Origin: CAVYWD01 sp963772225 | GTDB lineage: Bacteria; Myxococcota; Myxococcia; Myxococcales; UBA5297 | Length of the DNA stretch: 64,000 nt | Reading direction: 5' to 3' | Assembly (NCBI GenBank): GCA_963772225.1 | Contig: CAVYWD010000004.1 | Coordinates: 62,001-126,000 of the forward strand | Part shown: positions 16,984 to 25,892 of the stretch, one piece after another | Layout: each line of letters begins with the position of its first letter | Numbering within the stretch: the first letter of the stretch is position 1 | Notes under the pieces: model-generated | Database searches by the model: none | What the model saw: only the letters and a program-made list of their open reading frames with translations | What the model was told of the DNA's origin: nothing | Position numbers and translations under genes: made by a program

Positions 16984-18720
16984 ATGGCCTTCAGCCCTTT
17001 CATCAAGAGCATCTGGGGCGAGGCCAACGCGTTCCTCGATCGCTCGCGGCGCTTCGGCGTGGTCGACCTCTTGGTCGTGGCCGGCTTCATGGGCATGCTC
17101 GCGGCGATGCTCGGCGTCGCGCGCGAGTGGACGGGCGAGCTGCGGCCGACCGTCGAGATCGACCTGTCGCCCCGGGCGCTGCCGCTCTACACACTCTATT
17201 CGCTGTCGCGAGGCCTGCTGGCGTACGTCCTGTCGCTCGGCTTCACCCTCGTCTACGGCTACTGGGCCGCCAAGGACCGCCTGGCCGAGCGGGTGCTCGT
17301 GCCCATGCTCGACATCCTCCAGAGCATCCCGGTCTTGAGCTTCATGCCGGGCCTGGTGCTGGCGCTGGTCGCGCTCTTCCCTCGGAGCAACATCGGCCTC
17401 GAGCTCGCCTCGGTGGTGATGATCTTCACCGGCCAGGCGTGGAACATGACCTTCAGCTACTACCACTCGCTGCGCTCGGTCCCGAGCGACCAGCGCGAGG
17501 TGGCGGCCGCCTACCGCTTCTCGTGGTGGCAGAAGCTGAAGTGGGTGGAGCTGCCGTTCTCCACCATCGGGCTCGTCTGGAACAGCATGATGAGCATGGC
17601 CGGCGGCTGGTTCTTCCTCACCATCTCCGAGGCCTTCGTGCTGGGCTCGCGCGACTTCCGCCTGCCGGGACTGGGCTCGTACATGTCGGTCGCGGTCTCG
17701 CGGGGCGACGTCCCGGCGATGCTCTGGGCCGTCTTCGCGATGGTCTCCATGATCATCGTGCTCGACCAGCTCCTCTGGCGGCCGGTGGTGGTCTGGGCGC
17801 AGAAGTTCCGGGTCGAGGAGGGCGGCAGCCAGGAGGAGGCCACCTCCTGGTTCCTCGACTGGCTGCGCCGCTCGAGGATCATCGCCTGGCTCGGCGAGCG
17901 GCTCGAGCGCTCGCTCAAGCCCAAGGTCAAGGCCGCGGCTCCGCCCGCTCCCGAGCGGGCCGCCGCCGCGCGCTCGGCACTGGTCAGCCGGCTCATCTTC
18001 CTCGCGCTCGTGGCGTCGCTCCTGTGGGGCGCGGTGGTGCTGGTCAAGCTCTTGTCCCAGCTCGGGGCGCGCGCCTGGGGCGACCTAGGCCTGACCGCGC
18101 TGGCGACCCTGGGTCGGGTGCTCGTGTCCATGGCCATCGGAACCGTCTGGACGCTCCCGGTGGGAATCGCCATCGGCCTGTCGCCGCGGCTCTCGCGCGT
18201 CCTCCAGCCGGTGGTGCAGGTGGTCGCTTCGTTCCCCGCGCCCATGCTCTTCCCGGCGGTCATCGCCGTGCTGCAGGTCGTGGGCGTCACGCTGAACTGG
18301 GGCGCCATCGTGCTCATGCTCCTGGGCACGCAGTGGTACATCCTGTTCAACGTCATCGCTGGCACCATGGCCATCCCCGCCGACCTCAAAGAAGCGGCGA
18401 CGGGCTACCGCATCGTGGGCTGGCAGCGGTTCCGGCAGGTGCTGTTGCCGGCGGTGTTCCCCTACCTGGTGACCGGTTGGGTGACCGCGGCGGGCGGGGC
18501 CTGGAACGCCTCCATCGTCGCGGAGATCTTCACGTTCCGCGGCAGCACGCTCACCGCCTTCGGCATCGGCGCGCGGATCAACGAGGCGGCGGAGAAGGGC
18601 AACTTCCCCATGTTGGCGGCGAGCACGGTGCTCCTTGCGGCGATGGTCGTCGCCTTCAACCGGCTGGTGTGGCGCAGGCTCTACCAGCTCGCCGAGTCGC
18701 GCTACTCGCTCACGAAGTGA
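16984..18720 (+). CDS. Fused double permease of an ABC transporter (NrtB/SsuC/TauC type)
   Basis: The 578-residue inner-membrane protein is a head-to-tail fusion of two BPD-type permease domains. Each half has about six membrane helices and its own coupling EAA loop: EVAAAYRFSWWQKLKWVELP in the first half, EAATGYRIVGWQRFRQVLLP in the second. The halves are joined by a charged linker near 290-330 (KPKVKAAAPPAPERAAAARS). Relatives belong to the nitrate/sulfonate/taurine/bicarbonate import family. Substrate is not readable; no solute-binding protein is adjacent. Start ATG 16984 was chosen because the ~70 residues upstream in the open frame are non-conserved. The ATPase gene follows 10 bases downstream, so both are one operon. 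Confidence 0.85.
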   Translation: MAFSPFIKSIWGEANAFLDRSRRFGVVDLLVVAGFMGMLAAMLGVAREWTGELRPTVEIDLSPRALPLYTLYSLSRGLLAYVLSLGFTLVYGYWAAKDRLAERVLVPMLDILQSIPVLSFMPGLVLALVALFPRSNIGLELASVVMIFTGQAWNMTFSYYHSLRSVPSDQREVAAAYRFSWWQKLKWVELPFSTIGLVWNSMMSMAGGWFFLTISEAFVLGSRDFRLPGLGSYMSVAVSRGDVPAMLWAVFAMVSMIIVLDQLLWRPVVVWAQKFRVEEGGSQEEATSWFLDWLRRSRIIAWLGERLERSLKPKVKAAAPPAPERAAAARSALVSRLIFLALVASLLWGAVVLVKLLSQLGARAWGDLGLTALATLGRVLVSMAIGTVWTLPVGIAIGLSPRLSRVLQPVVQVVASFPAPMLFPAVIAVLQVVGVTLNWGAIVLMLLGTQWYILFNVIAGTMAIPADLKEAATGYRIVGWQRFRQVLLPAVFPYLVTGWVTAAGGAWNASIVAEIFTFRGSTLTAFGIGARINEAAEKGNFPMLAASTVLLAAMVVAFNRLVWRRLYQLAESRYSLTK

Positions 18721-18730
18721 GGGACGAGGC

Positions 18731-20012
18731 ATGCTCCAGAACGGCAACGGCGTCACGCTCTGCGAGACCCGAGGCGTGGTGCAGGACTTCACCATGCCGG
18801 ACGGGCGGCCGCGCCGCGTGCTCGACGACATCGCGGTCGGCGTCCGTCCCAACGAGGTCGTGGCGCTCTTGGGCCCGTCGGGCTGCGGGAAGTCGACGCT
18901 CCTGCGAATCCTGGCCGGGCTCATCCAGCCGACGAGCGGCGCGGTGCTCTACCACGGCGAGCCGCTCAAGGGCCTGAACCCCGGGGTGAGCATCGTCTTC
19001 CAGAGCTTCGCGCTCTACCCATGGATGACGGTGCGCCAGAACATCCAGGCGGTGTTGACGGCCGCGGGCCTGGCGCCGGAGAAGGCGGGCGAGCGGATCG
19101 ACTCGGTGCTGCAGAAGGTGGGGCTCGCGGCCTTCGCCGACAGCTACCCGCGCGAGCTCTCGGGCGGCATGAAGCAGCGGGTGGGCATCGCGCGGGCGCT
19201 CTCGGTCGACCCCGAGATCCTCTTCATGGACGAGCCGTTCAGCCAGGTGGACGCGCTCACCGCGGAGAGCTTGAGGGCGGAGGTGGTCGACCTCTGGTCG
19301 GTGAAGGACAAGAACCCGAGCTCGGTCTTGATGGTCAGCCACGACATCAAGGAAGTGGTCTACATGGCCGACCGGGTGATCGTCCTGGGGGCGAACCCGG
19401 GCACGGTGCTCAGAAATCGTGGAGAACCCGCTGCCGCGCCCGCGCGACTACCGCTCGGCGGCGTTCAACAAGCTCGTCGACCAGCTCCACGAGATCATCA
19501 CCGGCCACGAGCTCCCCGACGTGCCCGAGGCGCCGCCCAACGCCTTCGAGCCCATGCCGCCCGTGGTCCCCGGGGAGATCATCGGCCTGATGGAGTATTT
19601 GGACGCGCGCGGTGGCACGGAGGACATCTTCAAGATCGCCGCGGACACGAACCGCGAGTTCGGTCAGGTCATCGCCGTCACCAAGGCGGCGGAGATGCTC
19701 GACTTCGTCGATACCCCGAAGCGCAATGTGGTGCTCGAGCCCTTGGGCAAGAAGCTCGTGAGCGTCAGCCCCGAGGAGCGGCGCGAGCTCTTCCGGCAGG
19801 CGCTCTTGCGGCTGCGGCTGTTTCGCGAGGTGCGGCAGATAATCGAGCGCTCGGAGCGCAAGGAAGTGGAGGCGGACGTCGTCTATGAGGTGCTCGCCAT
19901 CAATCTGCCGTGCGAGAACTACGAGGCGCTGTTCGACACGATGGTGCGGTGGGGTCGGTTCGCGGAGCTTCTCACCTACGACGAGAATACGGGGCGGTTG
20001 GGGCTGCCGTAG
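18731..20012 (+). pseudogene. ABC transporter ATPase with AAA-associated C-terminal domain, frameshifted
   Basis: The first frame encodes a complete nucleotide-binding domain: Walker A LLGPSGCGKST, Q-loop VFQSFALYPW, signature ELSGGMKQRVGIARALSV, Walker B ILFMDEPFSQVD and H-loop MVSHD. It should power the fused permease just upstream (10-base gap). At the A run 19414-19416 the frame breaks: removing one A turns LRNRGEP into LRIVENPLPRPRDY and joins the domain in frame to residues encoded at 19419-20012, an AAA-associated C-terminal domain (PF09821 type: GEIIGLMEYLDARGGTEDIF). The repaired protein has 426 residues, the usual layout for this transporter class. As written, translation runs off frame to a stop at 19888. 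This is either a sequencing indel in an A run or a recent mutation. Confidence 0.82.
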
Positions 20013-20299
20013 GCGAGGCAGTGGATTCAGGTATTCCGCCGCGTCGCGAATCGACGAGGGGCAGCTCCGCGGCGGCCTCGGTAGATGCCAGCCGCGGGCA
20101 ATCGGCTGCCAGGTCGGAGCGCCCGTGGACGCGCAGGCGTGTGCAACGCATGCGCTTCAAGGGTCCATTGTCATTCGACAAACAAATGCCAATCCGGGGC
20201 GTGCAGCAGCAGCGGCTCCACAGGGCCGACAAAGCCCTTGCTCGCCCTGCTCGTCGCCGTCGTCGCGCTGGACTGCCGTCTCTGCAGCAGCGCAACCGG
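20013..20299. other. Intergenic stretch between convergent genes
   Basis: No gene is recognised between the 3' end of the ABC ATPase and the terminator of the cold-shock gene. The open frames here have no motifs. Confidence 0.4.
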
Positions 20300-20336
20300 C
20301 GGACAAAAGAGAAGCCCGGCCTTCGAAAGACCGGGC
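20300..20336 (-). terminator. Intrinsic terminator of the cold-shock gene
   Basis: Read on the minus strand, the stem GCCCGG-TCTTTCGAAGG-CCGGGC is followed by TTCTCTTTTGT. It starts 24 bases after the cold-shock stop codon at 20361. A G/C stem with a T-rich tail in this position is a standard rho-independent terminator. Confidence 0.75.
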
Positions 20337-20360
20337 CTCGTGTTCGTCAAGCGCTCTGGA

Positions 20361-20564
20361 TTAGAGCGGGCGAACGTTCGCGGCCTGCAGGCCCTTCGGG
20401 CCCTTGGTCACGTCGAACTGCACCTTCTGCCCCTCGGCCAAGGAGCGAAAGCCTTCCGCCTGAATCGCGGTGTGGTGGCAGAAGACGTCATCGCCACCGT
20501 CGTCCTGCGTGATGAAGCCGAAGCCCTTTGCGTCGTTAAACCACTTCACGGTCCCAGTCGCCAT
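20361..20564 (-). CDS. Cold-shock domain protein (CspA family)
   Basis: The 67-residue protein is a single cold-shock domain that binds single-stranded RNA and DNA and melts RNA structure. It begins MATGTVKWFNDAKGFGFI, containing RNP1 (KGFGFI). RNP2 is present as DVFCHH, with Cys where most members have Val. The end GPKGLQAANVRPL is typical. Start ATG 20564 matches the family; the longer frame to 20648 adds only a basic non-conserved leader. It ends in a clear intrinsic terminator. The ~125 bases upstream may include a structured leader as in other csp genes, but I cannot show it. Confidence 0.95.
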   Translation of the reverse strand: MATGTVKWFNDAKGFGFITQDDGGDDVFCHHTAIQAEGFRSLAEGQKVQFDVTKGPKGLQAANVRPL

Positions 20565-20690
20565 TTTCGGTATTGCTCTTTTCTTCTTCCGTCCCGAAGG
20601 CGAGAGCACCTCCGGTCCCCCTGCTATCCGAGAGGGAGCCAGCTTCATATGACAACTCGCGGGTAAAAGTCGAGCCCCCCTTCCGAATTT

Positions 20691-21056
20691 CTACTCGCTG
20701 TCTTCTTCTTCGTTGTCCTCGGGCTCTTCCTGGGCGGCCGCCTCGGCCTTCTCTTCCTCTTCAGGCTTCGCGGCGGCGGCCTTCTTCTTCGGCTTCTTCT
20801 GGCTCGGCTTGGCGGCGGGCTTGGAGGTGTTCTTCGTGATCCGGGCGGCGACCTCCTCGGCGGCCGCCGCCTCCAGCTCCTCGGGCACCAGGAGCTCCCG
20901 GTATCGCTGAACGTTCAAAAAAGGACGTCGGCCCCCGTTTTCGAACGCCAGGTAGATTTTGCTGGAGGTCTCCTCGACGATCATTCCGAGGCCCCATTCT
21001 GCGTGGCTCGAGTGGCGGTAGATGACGGGCTTCGAGGACTTGGTGGCCTTGGCCAT
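20691..21056 (-). CDS. DUF3553-like protein with charged C-terminal tail
   Basis: The 121-residue protein has a compact N-terminal domain (residues ~10-55) with HSSHAEWGLGMIVEETSSK and YLAFENGGRRPFL, the Trp-Gly-x-Gly and FENGG pattern of the small DUF3553 family, thought to be an SH3-like barrel. The rest is a low-complexity tail: an Ala/Lys region (KPSQKKPKKKAAAAKPE) and then a strongly acidic end (EEPEDNEEEDSE). Start ATG 21056 has an AGAAAGG ribosome site. Function unknown; the tail suggests nucleic-acid or protein binding. It is likely separate from the downstream cold-shock gene (126-base gap). Confidence 0.7.
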   Translation of the reverse strand: MAKATKSSKPVIYRHSSHAEWGLGMIVEETSSKIYLAFENGGRRPFLNVQRYRELLVPEELEAAAAEEVAARITKNTSKPAAKPSQKKPKKKAAAAKPEEEEKAEAAAQEEPEDNEEEDSE

Positions 21057-21279
21057 GGGGACCTTTCTGTGAGGGGCGGCCATATTAACCCAGTTGCCGT
21101 GCGTCATGGGGCACGCGGTTCGCGCGCTCGCCGGGGAGGCGGCGGGTCGAGGCCCCTGAACTCCTTTGGAGAATCTCGGACGGGAGTCCCGTGTTCGAGG
21201 AGGAGGCGAAGCCTAGGTTCCCTTGCAGGAGTGGGGGGCAAGCGACTCAAAGGACCTCGGGACACCCTTCGCCCCTGCC

Positions 21280-21492
21280 ATGGAGGAGCTCATCGTGAAA
21301 GCTACCAAGTCGCTCAGGAAGTCGGACGTCTACGAGGGAGCGGGGTTGCTCCCAGAGGTAGCGGACCGGGCCACGGCTGCCGGGTTTCGCTACTTCAGCC
21401 TCAACGGGAGGGTCTTCGAGCTCGAGGCCGGGCGAAGCGAAGGCTCCTCGCTCGGCCTTCACTCCATCAAACGGGTCGATTTCACGGAGTAG
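21280..21492 (+). CDS. Small hypothetical protein
   Basis: The 70-residue frame begins MEELIVKATKSLRKSDVYEG and ends HSIKRVDFTE. Composition is balanced, with alternating hydrophobic and charged residues, unlike the Arg/Pro-rich noise frames around it. No known motif is visible. The upstream in-frame start at 21223 would add 19 residues of poor quality, so ATG 21280 is taken. It precedes the small basic protein and UPF0178 genes on the same strand with a ~100-base gap. Confidence 0.45.
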   Translation: MEELIVKATKSLRKSDVYEGAGLLPEVADRATAAGFRYFSLNGRVFELEAGRSEGSSLGLHSIKRVDFTE

Positions 21493-21592
21493 AGGGTGAA
21501 GGGCGGCGGCAGCCTGGCCGGGCTCTCCGGTGCGGAAGTCCGACACGCCCGCTCCGCGGTCTGCTACAAGGGGTCTGAAAAGGAGATCGAAT

Positions 21593-21754
21593 TTGGCCCA
21601 GAATCCATCGTTCATCAAGAGGCAGAAGGAGCTCGCGCGGCTGGAGTGGCAGCAGGAGAAGCAGGCGAAGCGCAAGCAGCGCAAGCTCGAGAAGCAAGAA
21701 AAAGATCGCCTGGAAGGGCCCGCGTCCCCCGAGAGCCGCAAGCCGAACGAATGA
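21593..21754 (+). CDS. Small basic coiled-coil protein
   Basis: The 53-residue protein reads AQNPSFIKRQKELARLEWQQ and then a Lys/Arg/Glu/Gln-rich helix. TTG 21593 is chosen as the start because AAAAGGAGATC lies eight bases ahead and the sequence from there matches small proteins common beside housekeeping genes in Deltaproteobacteria (NPSF.KR..E..R..K type). The stop overlaps the ATG of the next gene (ATGA), so the two are translationally coupled. It could bind RNA or ribosomes, but that is inference. Confidence 0.65.
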   Translation: MAQNPSFIKRQKELARLEWQQEKQAKRKQRKLEKQEKDRLEGPASPESRKPNE

Positions 21755-22227
21755 AAATGTGGGTCGACGCCGATGCTTGCCCCGGCGCGGTCAAGGAGAT
21801 CGTCATTCGCGCCGCCCAGCGGATGGACATTTCCACGGTCTTCGTGGCGAACAAGAACATCGTCCTCCCCGCGCTCGCTCGGCTCAGCTCGGTCCGCGTC
21901 CCCAAGGGGCTCGACTCGGCGGACCGGTATATCGCAGGGGCTGCCTCGGCCGGGGACCTCGCCGTCACCGCCGACATTCCCCTCGCGGCAGCGCTCGTCG
22001 CCAAAGGCGTTGCAGTGATCGACCCACGCGGCACGGTCTACTCCGAAGAGAACATCGGGGAGGCCGTCGCCGTGCGCGACCTCATGAGCGGGCTGCGGGA
22101 GTCGGGGGTCGAGACCCAGGGGCCGAAGTCTTTCGGGCCGCGCGACGCTCAGCGCTTCGCGTCATCGCTCGATCGCTCGCTGAATGCCGCGCTCCAGAGC
22201 GCTCGCCCGGCCGCGCCCCGGACGTAA
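21751..22227 (+). CDS. UPF0178/DUF188 family protein (YaiI-like)
   Basis: The 158-residue cytoplasmic protein matches the YaiI/YqxD (UPF0178) family over its length: MKMWVDADACPGAVKEI at the start, a VPKGLDSADRYIAG motif near 49-62, GDLAVTADIPLAAALVAKG near 67-85 and DPRGTVYSEENIGEA near 91-105. The family has a PIN-like fold with conserved Asp residues, suggesting nuclease activity, but its role is unproven. It is coupled to the small basic protein upstream by a four-base overlap. Confidence 0.92.
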   Translation: MKMWVDADACPGAVKEIVIRAAQRMDISTVFVANKNIVLPALARLSSVRVPKGLDSADRYIAGAASAGDLAVTADIPLAAALVAKGVAVIDPRGTVYSEENIGEAVAVRDLMSGLRESGVETQGPKSFGPRDAQRFASSLDRSLNAALQSARPAAPRT

Positions 22228-22656
22228 GCGACCGCGGCGTGCCGTCGGTGTCCCTCGTCTCGACCGTCTCGAAGCGCCGCCGCCCGCCCTCTCTCCGGCT
22301 GAGCCGTCGCTCGAATCGGTGCTTGCCGGGCGCCCCAGAATCGGGTCGCCCTACAAGCGATTCGCCTTTGCGGGGTTCTCGAACAGCGCCAGCCTGACGT
22401 TGGTTCCGGCTCGGCCGGGTCAGGGAGGCGTCTTGATCTGCTGGCTGAGCATCACGAACTGCCTCTTCCAAGACGTCGGGGGCGCGAGGCAGAATCCCGT
22501 CGGCGCGGGCGAAGGCGCAGACGGTCGGGAGGGAGTTCCTGCCGCAGCTGCTCGGCGCCGACTGCCTGCATCCGACCGTTCGATCGGCCCGATCGCCGGG
22601 CTGCAGCGGGTCGCGGGCGCGCGACAGCGGATCCGGCGAGCCGAGGGCCGGGGCGC
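22228..22656. other. Non-coding stretch containing repeat copy C
   Basis: No gene is recognised. Open frames read as shadow sequence. The only structure seen is the partial dispersed repeat at 22398-22420 in inverted orientation relative to copies A and B. Confidence 0.4.
22398..22420. repeat. Dispersed hairpin repeat, partial copy C (inverted)
   Basis: These 23 bases are the reverse complement of the core of copies A (7164) and B (16253), including the GGCTCGGCC hairpin loop region. The AACCC/GGGTT outer stem and the CTCCAGG tail are not recognisable here, so this is a shortened copy. Confidence 0.65.
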
Positions 22657-22941
22657 TCATGACGACAGCTCATTGGCCAGGAAGGTGGCGGCGTAGGTGA
22701 ACTCGAGGACGGGGCCCACTTTCGAGATGGCGCAGCCCCCGAGGCCTTGAGGGCCGATGATGAGGTCGAAGCGGCTGTCCATATAGCCGCCGCCGAGCAG
22801 CGCGATGAGCTTTTGGACGGCCGCTCCCCTCAGCTGACCCAACCCGTCGCCCCAGGAGGCGCCCGTGTCGTCGATCTCGCCGATGCCCTTCGCCTGCCCT
22901 CCTGTTCCTCTGGATGCCATCCTCACGGCAATGCGGCGCAT
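22657..22941 (-). CDS. Hypothetical protein
   Basis: The 94-residue frame (or 87 from the second ATG at 22920) includes IDDTGASWGDGLGQLRGAA and RFDLIIGPQGLGGCAISKVG, with a hydrophobic end FTYAATFLANELSS. The composition and third-position GC look coding, yet no family is recognised. The Gly-rich central part could be a strand-turn region. It may be a fragment of a larger gene. Confidence 0.4.
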   Translation of the reverse strand: MRRIAVRMASRGTGGQAKGIGEIDDTGASWGDGLGQLRGAAVQKLIALLGGGYMDSRFDLIIGPQGLGGCAISKVGPVLEFTYAATFLANELSS

Positions 22942-23241
22942 GCTCTACCTCCGAGGGCACTATCCCACAGTCCGGCGGATCGCGGGGTCTGCGAGTGCGA
23001 GCTCAGCTGTGGGGGGCCGAGCGCCAGGCGGTGGGCGGCTCTGTCTCCGGCCGGGCGAAGGAGAAAAATCCCTCCAGATCCGGGTTAGGTCGCGCGCGAC
23101 CGAGGCCCGAGGGTGTATGACAGGGCGCAATCGATCACGAGACGAGCTGTGGGCGCGCTCGATCCGGGGTCCGATCCCCGCGAATTGGCGCAGGGGATGT
23201 GTCTTCGTGAGCAGCTCTGGGCACGAGAACCGAGGCGTTCG
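22942..23241. other. Intergenic stretch upstream of rpoZ
   Basis: No gene is recognised in these 300 bases. They should carry the promoters of rpoZ (rightward) and of the leftward hypothetical gene. No clear sigma-70 element could be assigned by eye. Confidence 0.35.
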
Positions 23242-23544
23242 ATGGCGCGTGTCACCGTTGAAGATTGCATGAGGCAGCTGGATAACCGCTTCTCGCTGGT
23301 CGTGCTCGCGACGAAGCGCTCGCGGCAGCTGTTGGCCGGTGCGCGGCCGATCGTCGAGAACTCGAAGAACAAATCGACGGTCGTCGCTCTGCGGGAGATC
23401 GCGACCGGGAAAGTGCGCTTCGACCGCAGCGTCCACGACGCCCTCGCCGGGAAGTACAACAAGGTCGAGGTGCGCCGGATGGTCTTGAGGCCGGTGTCGA
23501 GCACCGGCCCCCACAACAACTCCAACAACTCCAACAAGTTCTAG
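23242..23544 (+). CDS. rpoZ: RNA polymerase omega subunit
   Basis: The 100-residue protein is the omega subunit that assists assembly of beta-prime into RNA polymerase and takes part in ppGpp sensing. It shows the conserved start MARVTVEDCMRQLDNRFSLV, then LATKRSRQLLAGARP, NKSTVVALREIATGKV and an AR-type helix region. The tail ends in an Asn/Ser run (NNSNNSNKF) not typical of the family. ATG 23242 begins the conserved region exactly; the frame open upstream is non-conserved. A short GAGGC/GCCTC hairpin lies just after the stop. In many bacteria rpoZ is next to gmk or spoT; neither is here. Confidence 0.95.
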   Translation: MARVTVEDCMRQLDNRFSLVVLATKRSRQLLAGARPIVENSKNKSTVVALREIATGKVRFDRSVHDALAGKYNKVEVRRMVLRPVSSTGPHNNSNNSNKF

Positions 23545-23588
23545 CCGAGGCTTGCGCCTCTGACCGACCGGAGCCCCGCCGAGCGGCC

Positions 23589-25892
23589 TCAAGGCCCCTC
23601 GAGACCCTGGAGCACCTGCTCGAGGGCCTCGTGGTCGAAAGGCTTGGTCACGTGGCGCTCGAAGCCACTGCGGAGCGCCCGGTCGCGGTCCTGGCTCTGT
23701 CCGTATCCGGTGATGGCCACCAGGTGCGGCTTCATCGAGGTATCCGCGCGGAGCGCCTGGGCCAGCTCGTAGCCGCTGATGCCCGGCAGCCCCACGTCTG
23801 AAAGCACCACCTCCGGGCGCCACGCGCGGGCGCGGGCGAGGGCCTCCTCGCCGCTGAAGCTGACCTCCACTTCGTGGCGGTCGAGCTCGAGCATCAGCCG
23901 GAGGCTCTCCGCGGCGTCCGGATTGTCCTCCACGACCAGGATCCGCCGAGGCCTCCCTCGGCGCTCGACCGGCGCGCTGGCGGGAGCGCTCGCCGGGGCT
24001 CGCGGCGCCTCCGCCCGCGAGAGCCGCAGAGTGAACGTGGAGCCACGGCCTGGCCCCTCGCTTTTCGCCTCCACTGTGCCGCCGTGCAGCTCGGCGAGGG
24101 TCTTGACCAGCGCCAGCCCCAACCCAAGCCCGCCTTTGCGCTCGCTGGAACCGCTGCCGACCTGGACGAAGGGCGAGAAGATCCGCCCGACGTCCTCGGG
24201 GATCAAGCCGATGCCGTCGTCCGCGACCAAGAGCGCGGCGAAGTCGCCTTCCGAGCGCAGCTCGATCCGGATTCTTCCCCCGCGGTCGGTGTACTTTTCG
24301 GCGTTGTCGAGGAGGTTGCCCACCGCTTGGGCGATGCGCGTCGCGTCCGCCTCGACCCAGAGAGGCTGGCCCGGCAGAAGCAGCTCGAGGCTCAGGCCCT
24401 TCGCCGTCATCCCTTCCCTCCGGTCCTCGACCAGTGCGCGCGTCGTTTCGGCGAGGTCCAGAGTCGTCCTTTGAAGGGCGATCTTCCCGCGCGAGATCCG
24501 CGAGAGGTCGAGCAGGTCGTCGATCAGCCGCGCGAGCAGCGCGACCTGCCGCTCGATCATGGCGATGGCGCGCTCGAAGGCGGGCGACCGCGGGGCCGCG
24601 CGCCGGAGCAGGAACGCCGCGTTGACGACCGGCGTCAGCGGGTTGCGCAGCTCGTGCGCCAGCACCGCCAGGAAATCGCTCTTTCGGCGGTCCTCCTCCT
24701 GGAGCGAGAGCCGGTCGCGCTTCTGCGCGTCGATGTCCGTGCTGGTGCCGAACCAGCGCATCACATCGCCTTCCTGGCTCGTCAAAGGAATGGCCCGGGC
24801 GAGGTGCCAGCGGTAGCTGCCGTCGCTCCGGAGCAAGCGGTATTCGCACTCGAAGATGTCGGCCGATTTGAGCGAGCGCTGCCACTCCTCCCAGGCCCGC
24901 TGACGGTCGTCGGGATGGACAAACCAGAGCCAGCCCTTGCCCAGTCCCTTCTCCGCCGGGACGCCGGCGTATTCGGTGGCGCGGAGGTTGATGTAGTCGA
25001 GCAGGCCGTCGCCGGGGGCAGTCCAGATGATCTGCGGCAGCGCGTCGGCGAGCATGCGAAACCGCTGCTCGCTCTTGCGCAGGCGCTCCTCGGTCCGCCC
25101 GCGCACCTCGATGTCATGTGCGAGCCGGGCATTGGCGGCGGCGAGCTCCGCGGTGCGCTCCTTCACCCGGGCTTCGAGCGCGTCGCGCGAGCGGAGGAGC
25201 TCGTCCTCCATACGCTTGCGCTCGGTGATGTCGGTGATCACGCCCATGACTATCGGCCGGCCCTCGCCGTCTCGATGCAGCGACTTGCGGACCAGCAAGA
25301 CGTAGTTCCTTCCCTCCTTGTCCGTGACGCGCTCCTCGGCCTCGACTGTCCGCCCGCTCGAGAAGACCTCGTCGTCCTCCGCCCAGATGGCCGAGGCCTG
25401 GTGAGCCGGGAAGTAGTCGGGGTCCGAGCGGCCCAAGAGCTCTTCCCGAGGGGAGCCGATCAACCGGCAGCAGGCCTCGTTCAAAACGAGCCAACGGTGC
25501 TCGCTGCTCTTGATGAAGACGGGGTTGGGCAGGGCGTCCAGGACGTCGCAGAGCAGCGCCGACGGGGTCGGCGGGTCACTCGAGGACTCCTCGGCTGGGG
25601 CGGCGAGCAGGTCGACGCCGCCGTCGACGCGCTTCGCGTAGAGCTCGCACCGCCGCCGTGCCCCGCTCGCCCCTCGGCAGTCGACGACCACCCGCCGCGG
25701 CGCCGAGAGGCGGTCGAGCACGTCCTGCCGGCTCTTCTCGTCCGCGAAGAGCTCGCCGTCCAGGGTGGACAAGGCCTCGGCCGGGCTCTGGAAGCCGAGC
25801 ATCCGAGCGCCCAGCTCGTCGACGGCAACCAGCGACCCACGGCTGTCCAGGCGAGCTTGCGCGAGCTCGATTCCATGCGCTTCGGAATCCAA
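23589..25892 (-). CDS. Hybrid sensor histidine kinase (PAS, PAS, coiled coil, PAS, HisKA, HATPase, receiver)
   Basis: The 767-residue soluble kinase has no membrane segment. PAS-like regions at ~10-95, 113-225 (ending in the typical ITDITERKRMED) and 275-390 are separated by a coiled coil at ~226-272 (DALEARVKERTAELAAANAR). HisKA follows at ~402-470 with His413 in AHELRNPL, HATPase_c at ~510-625 with NLLDNAEKYTD, DDGIGL and GGLGLGLALVK, and a receiver at ~650-765 with acceptor Asp699 in LSDVGLPGISGY. The same architecture and many identical motifs as the kinase at 578-2866 suggest paralogues. PAS domains of this style bind small ligands or haem; the signal is unknown. It is convergent with rpoZ (44-base gap) and has no adjacent response regulator with DNA-binding output. 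Confidence 0.88.
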   Translation of the reverse strand: MDSEAHGIELAQARLDSRGSLVAVDELGARMLGFQSPAEALSTLDGELFADEKSRQDVLDRLSAPRRVVVDCRGASGARRRCELYAKRVDGGVDLLAAPAEESSSDPPTPSALLCDVLDALPNPVFIKSSEHRWLVLNEACCRLIGSPREELLGRSDPDYFPAHQASAIWAEDDEVFSSGRTVEAEERVTDKEGRNYVLLVRKSLHRDGEGRPIVMGVITDITERKRMEDELLRSRDALEARVKERTAELAAANARLAHDIEVRGRTEERLRKSEQRFRMLADALPQIIWTAPGDGLLDYINLRATEYAGVPAEKGLGKGWLWFVHPDDRQRAWEEWQRSLKSADIFECEYRLLRSDGSYRWHLARAIPLTSQEGDVMRWFGTSTDIDAQKRDRLSLQEEDRRKSDFLAVLAHELRNPLTPVVNAAFLLRRAAPRSPAFERAIAMIERQVALLARLIDDLLDLSRISRGKIALQRTTLDLAETTRALVEDRREGMTAKGLSLELLLPGQPLWVEADATRIAQAVGNLLDNAEKYTDRGGRIRIELRSEGDFAALLVADDGIGLIPEDVGRIFSPFVQVGSGSSERKGGLGLGLALVKTLAELHGGTVEAKSEGPGRGSTFTLRLSRAEAPRAPASAPASAPVERRGRPRRILVVEDNPDAAESLRLMLELDRHEVEVSFSGEEALARARAWRPEVVLSDVGLPGISGYELAQALRADTSMKPHLVAITGYGQSQDRDRALRSGFERHVTKPFDHEALEQVLQGLEGP

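Noticed and set aside
22184..22696. 170-codon plus-strand frame after the UPF0178 gene
   Set aside because: Its translation is shadow-like and it crosses repeat copy C; no motif or ribosome site.
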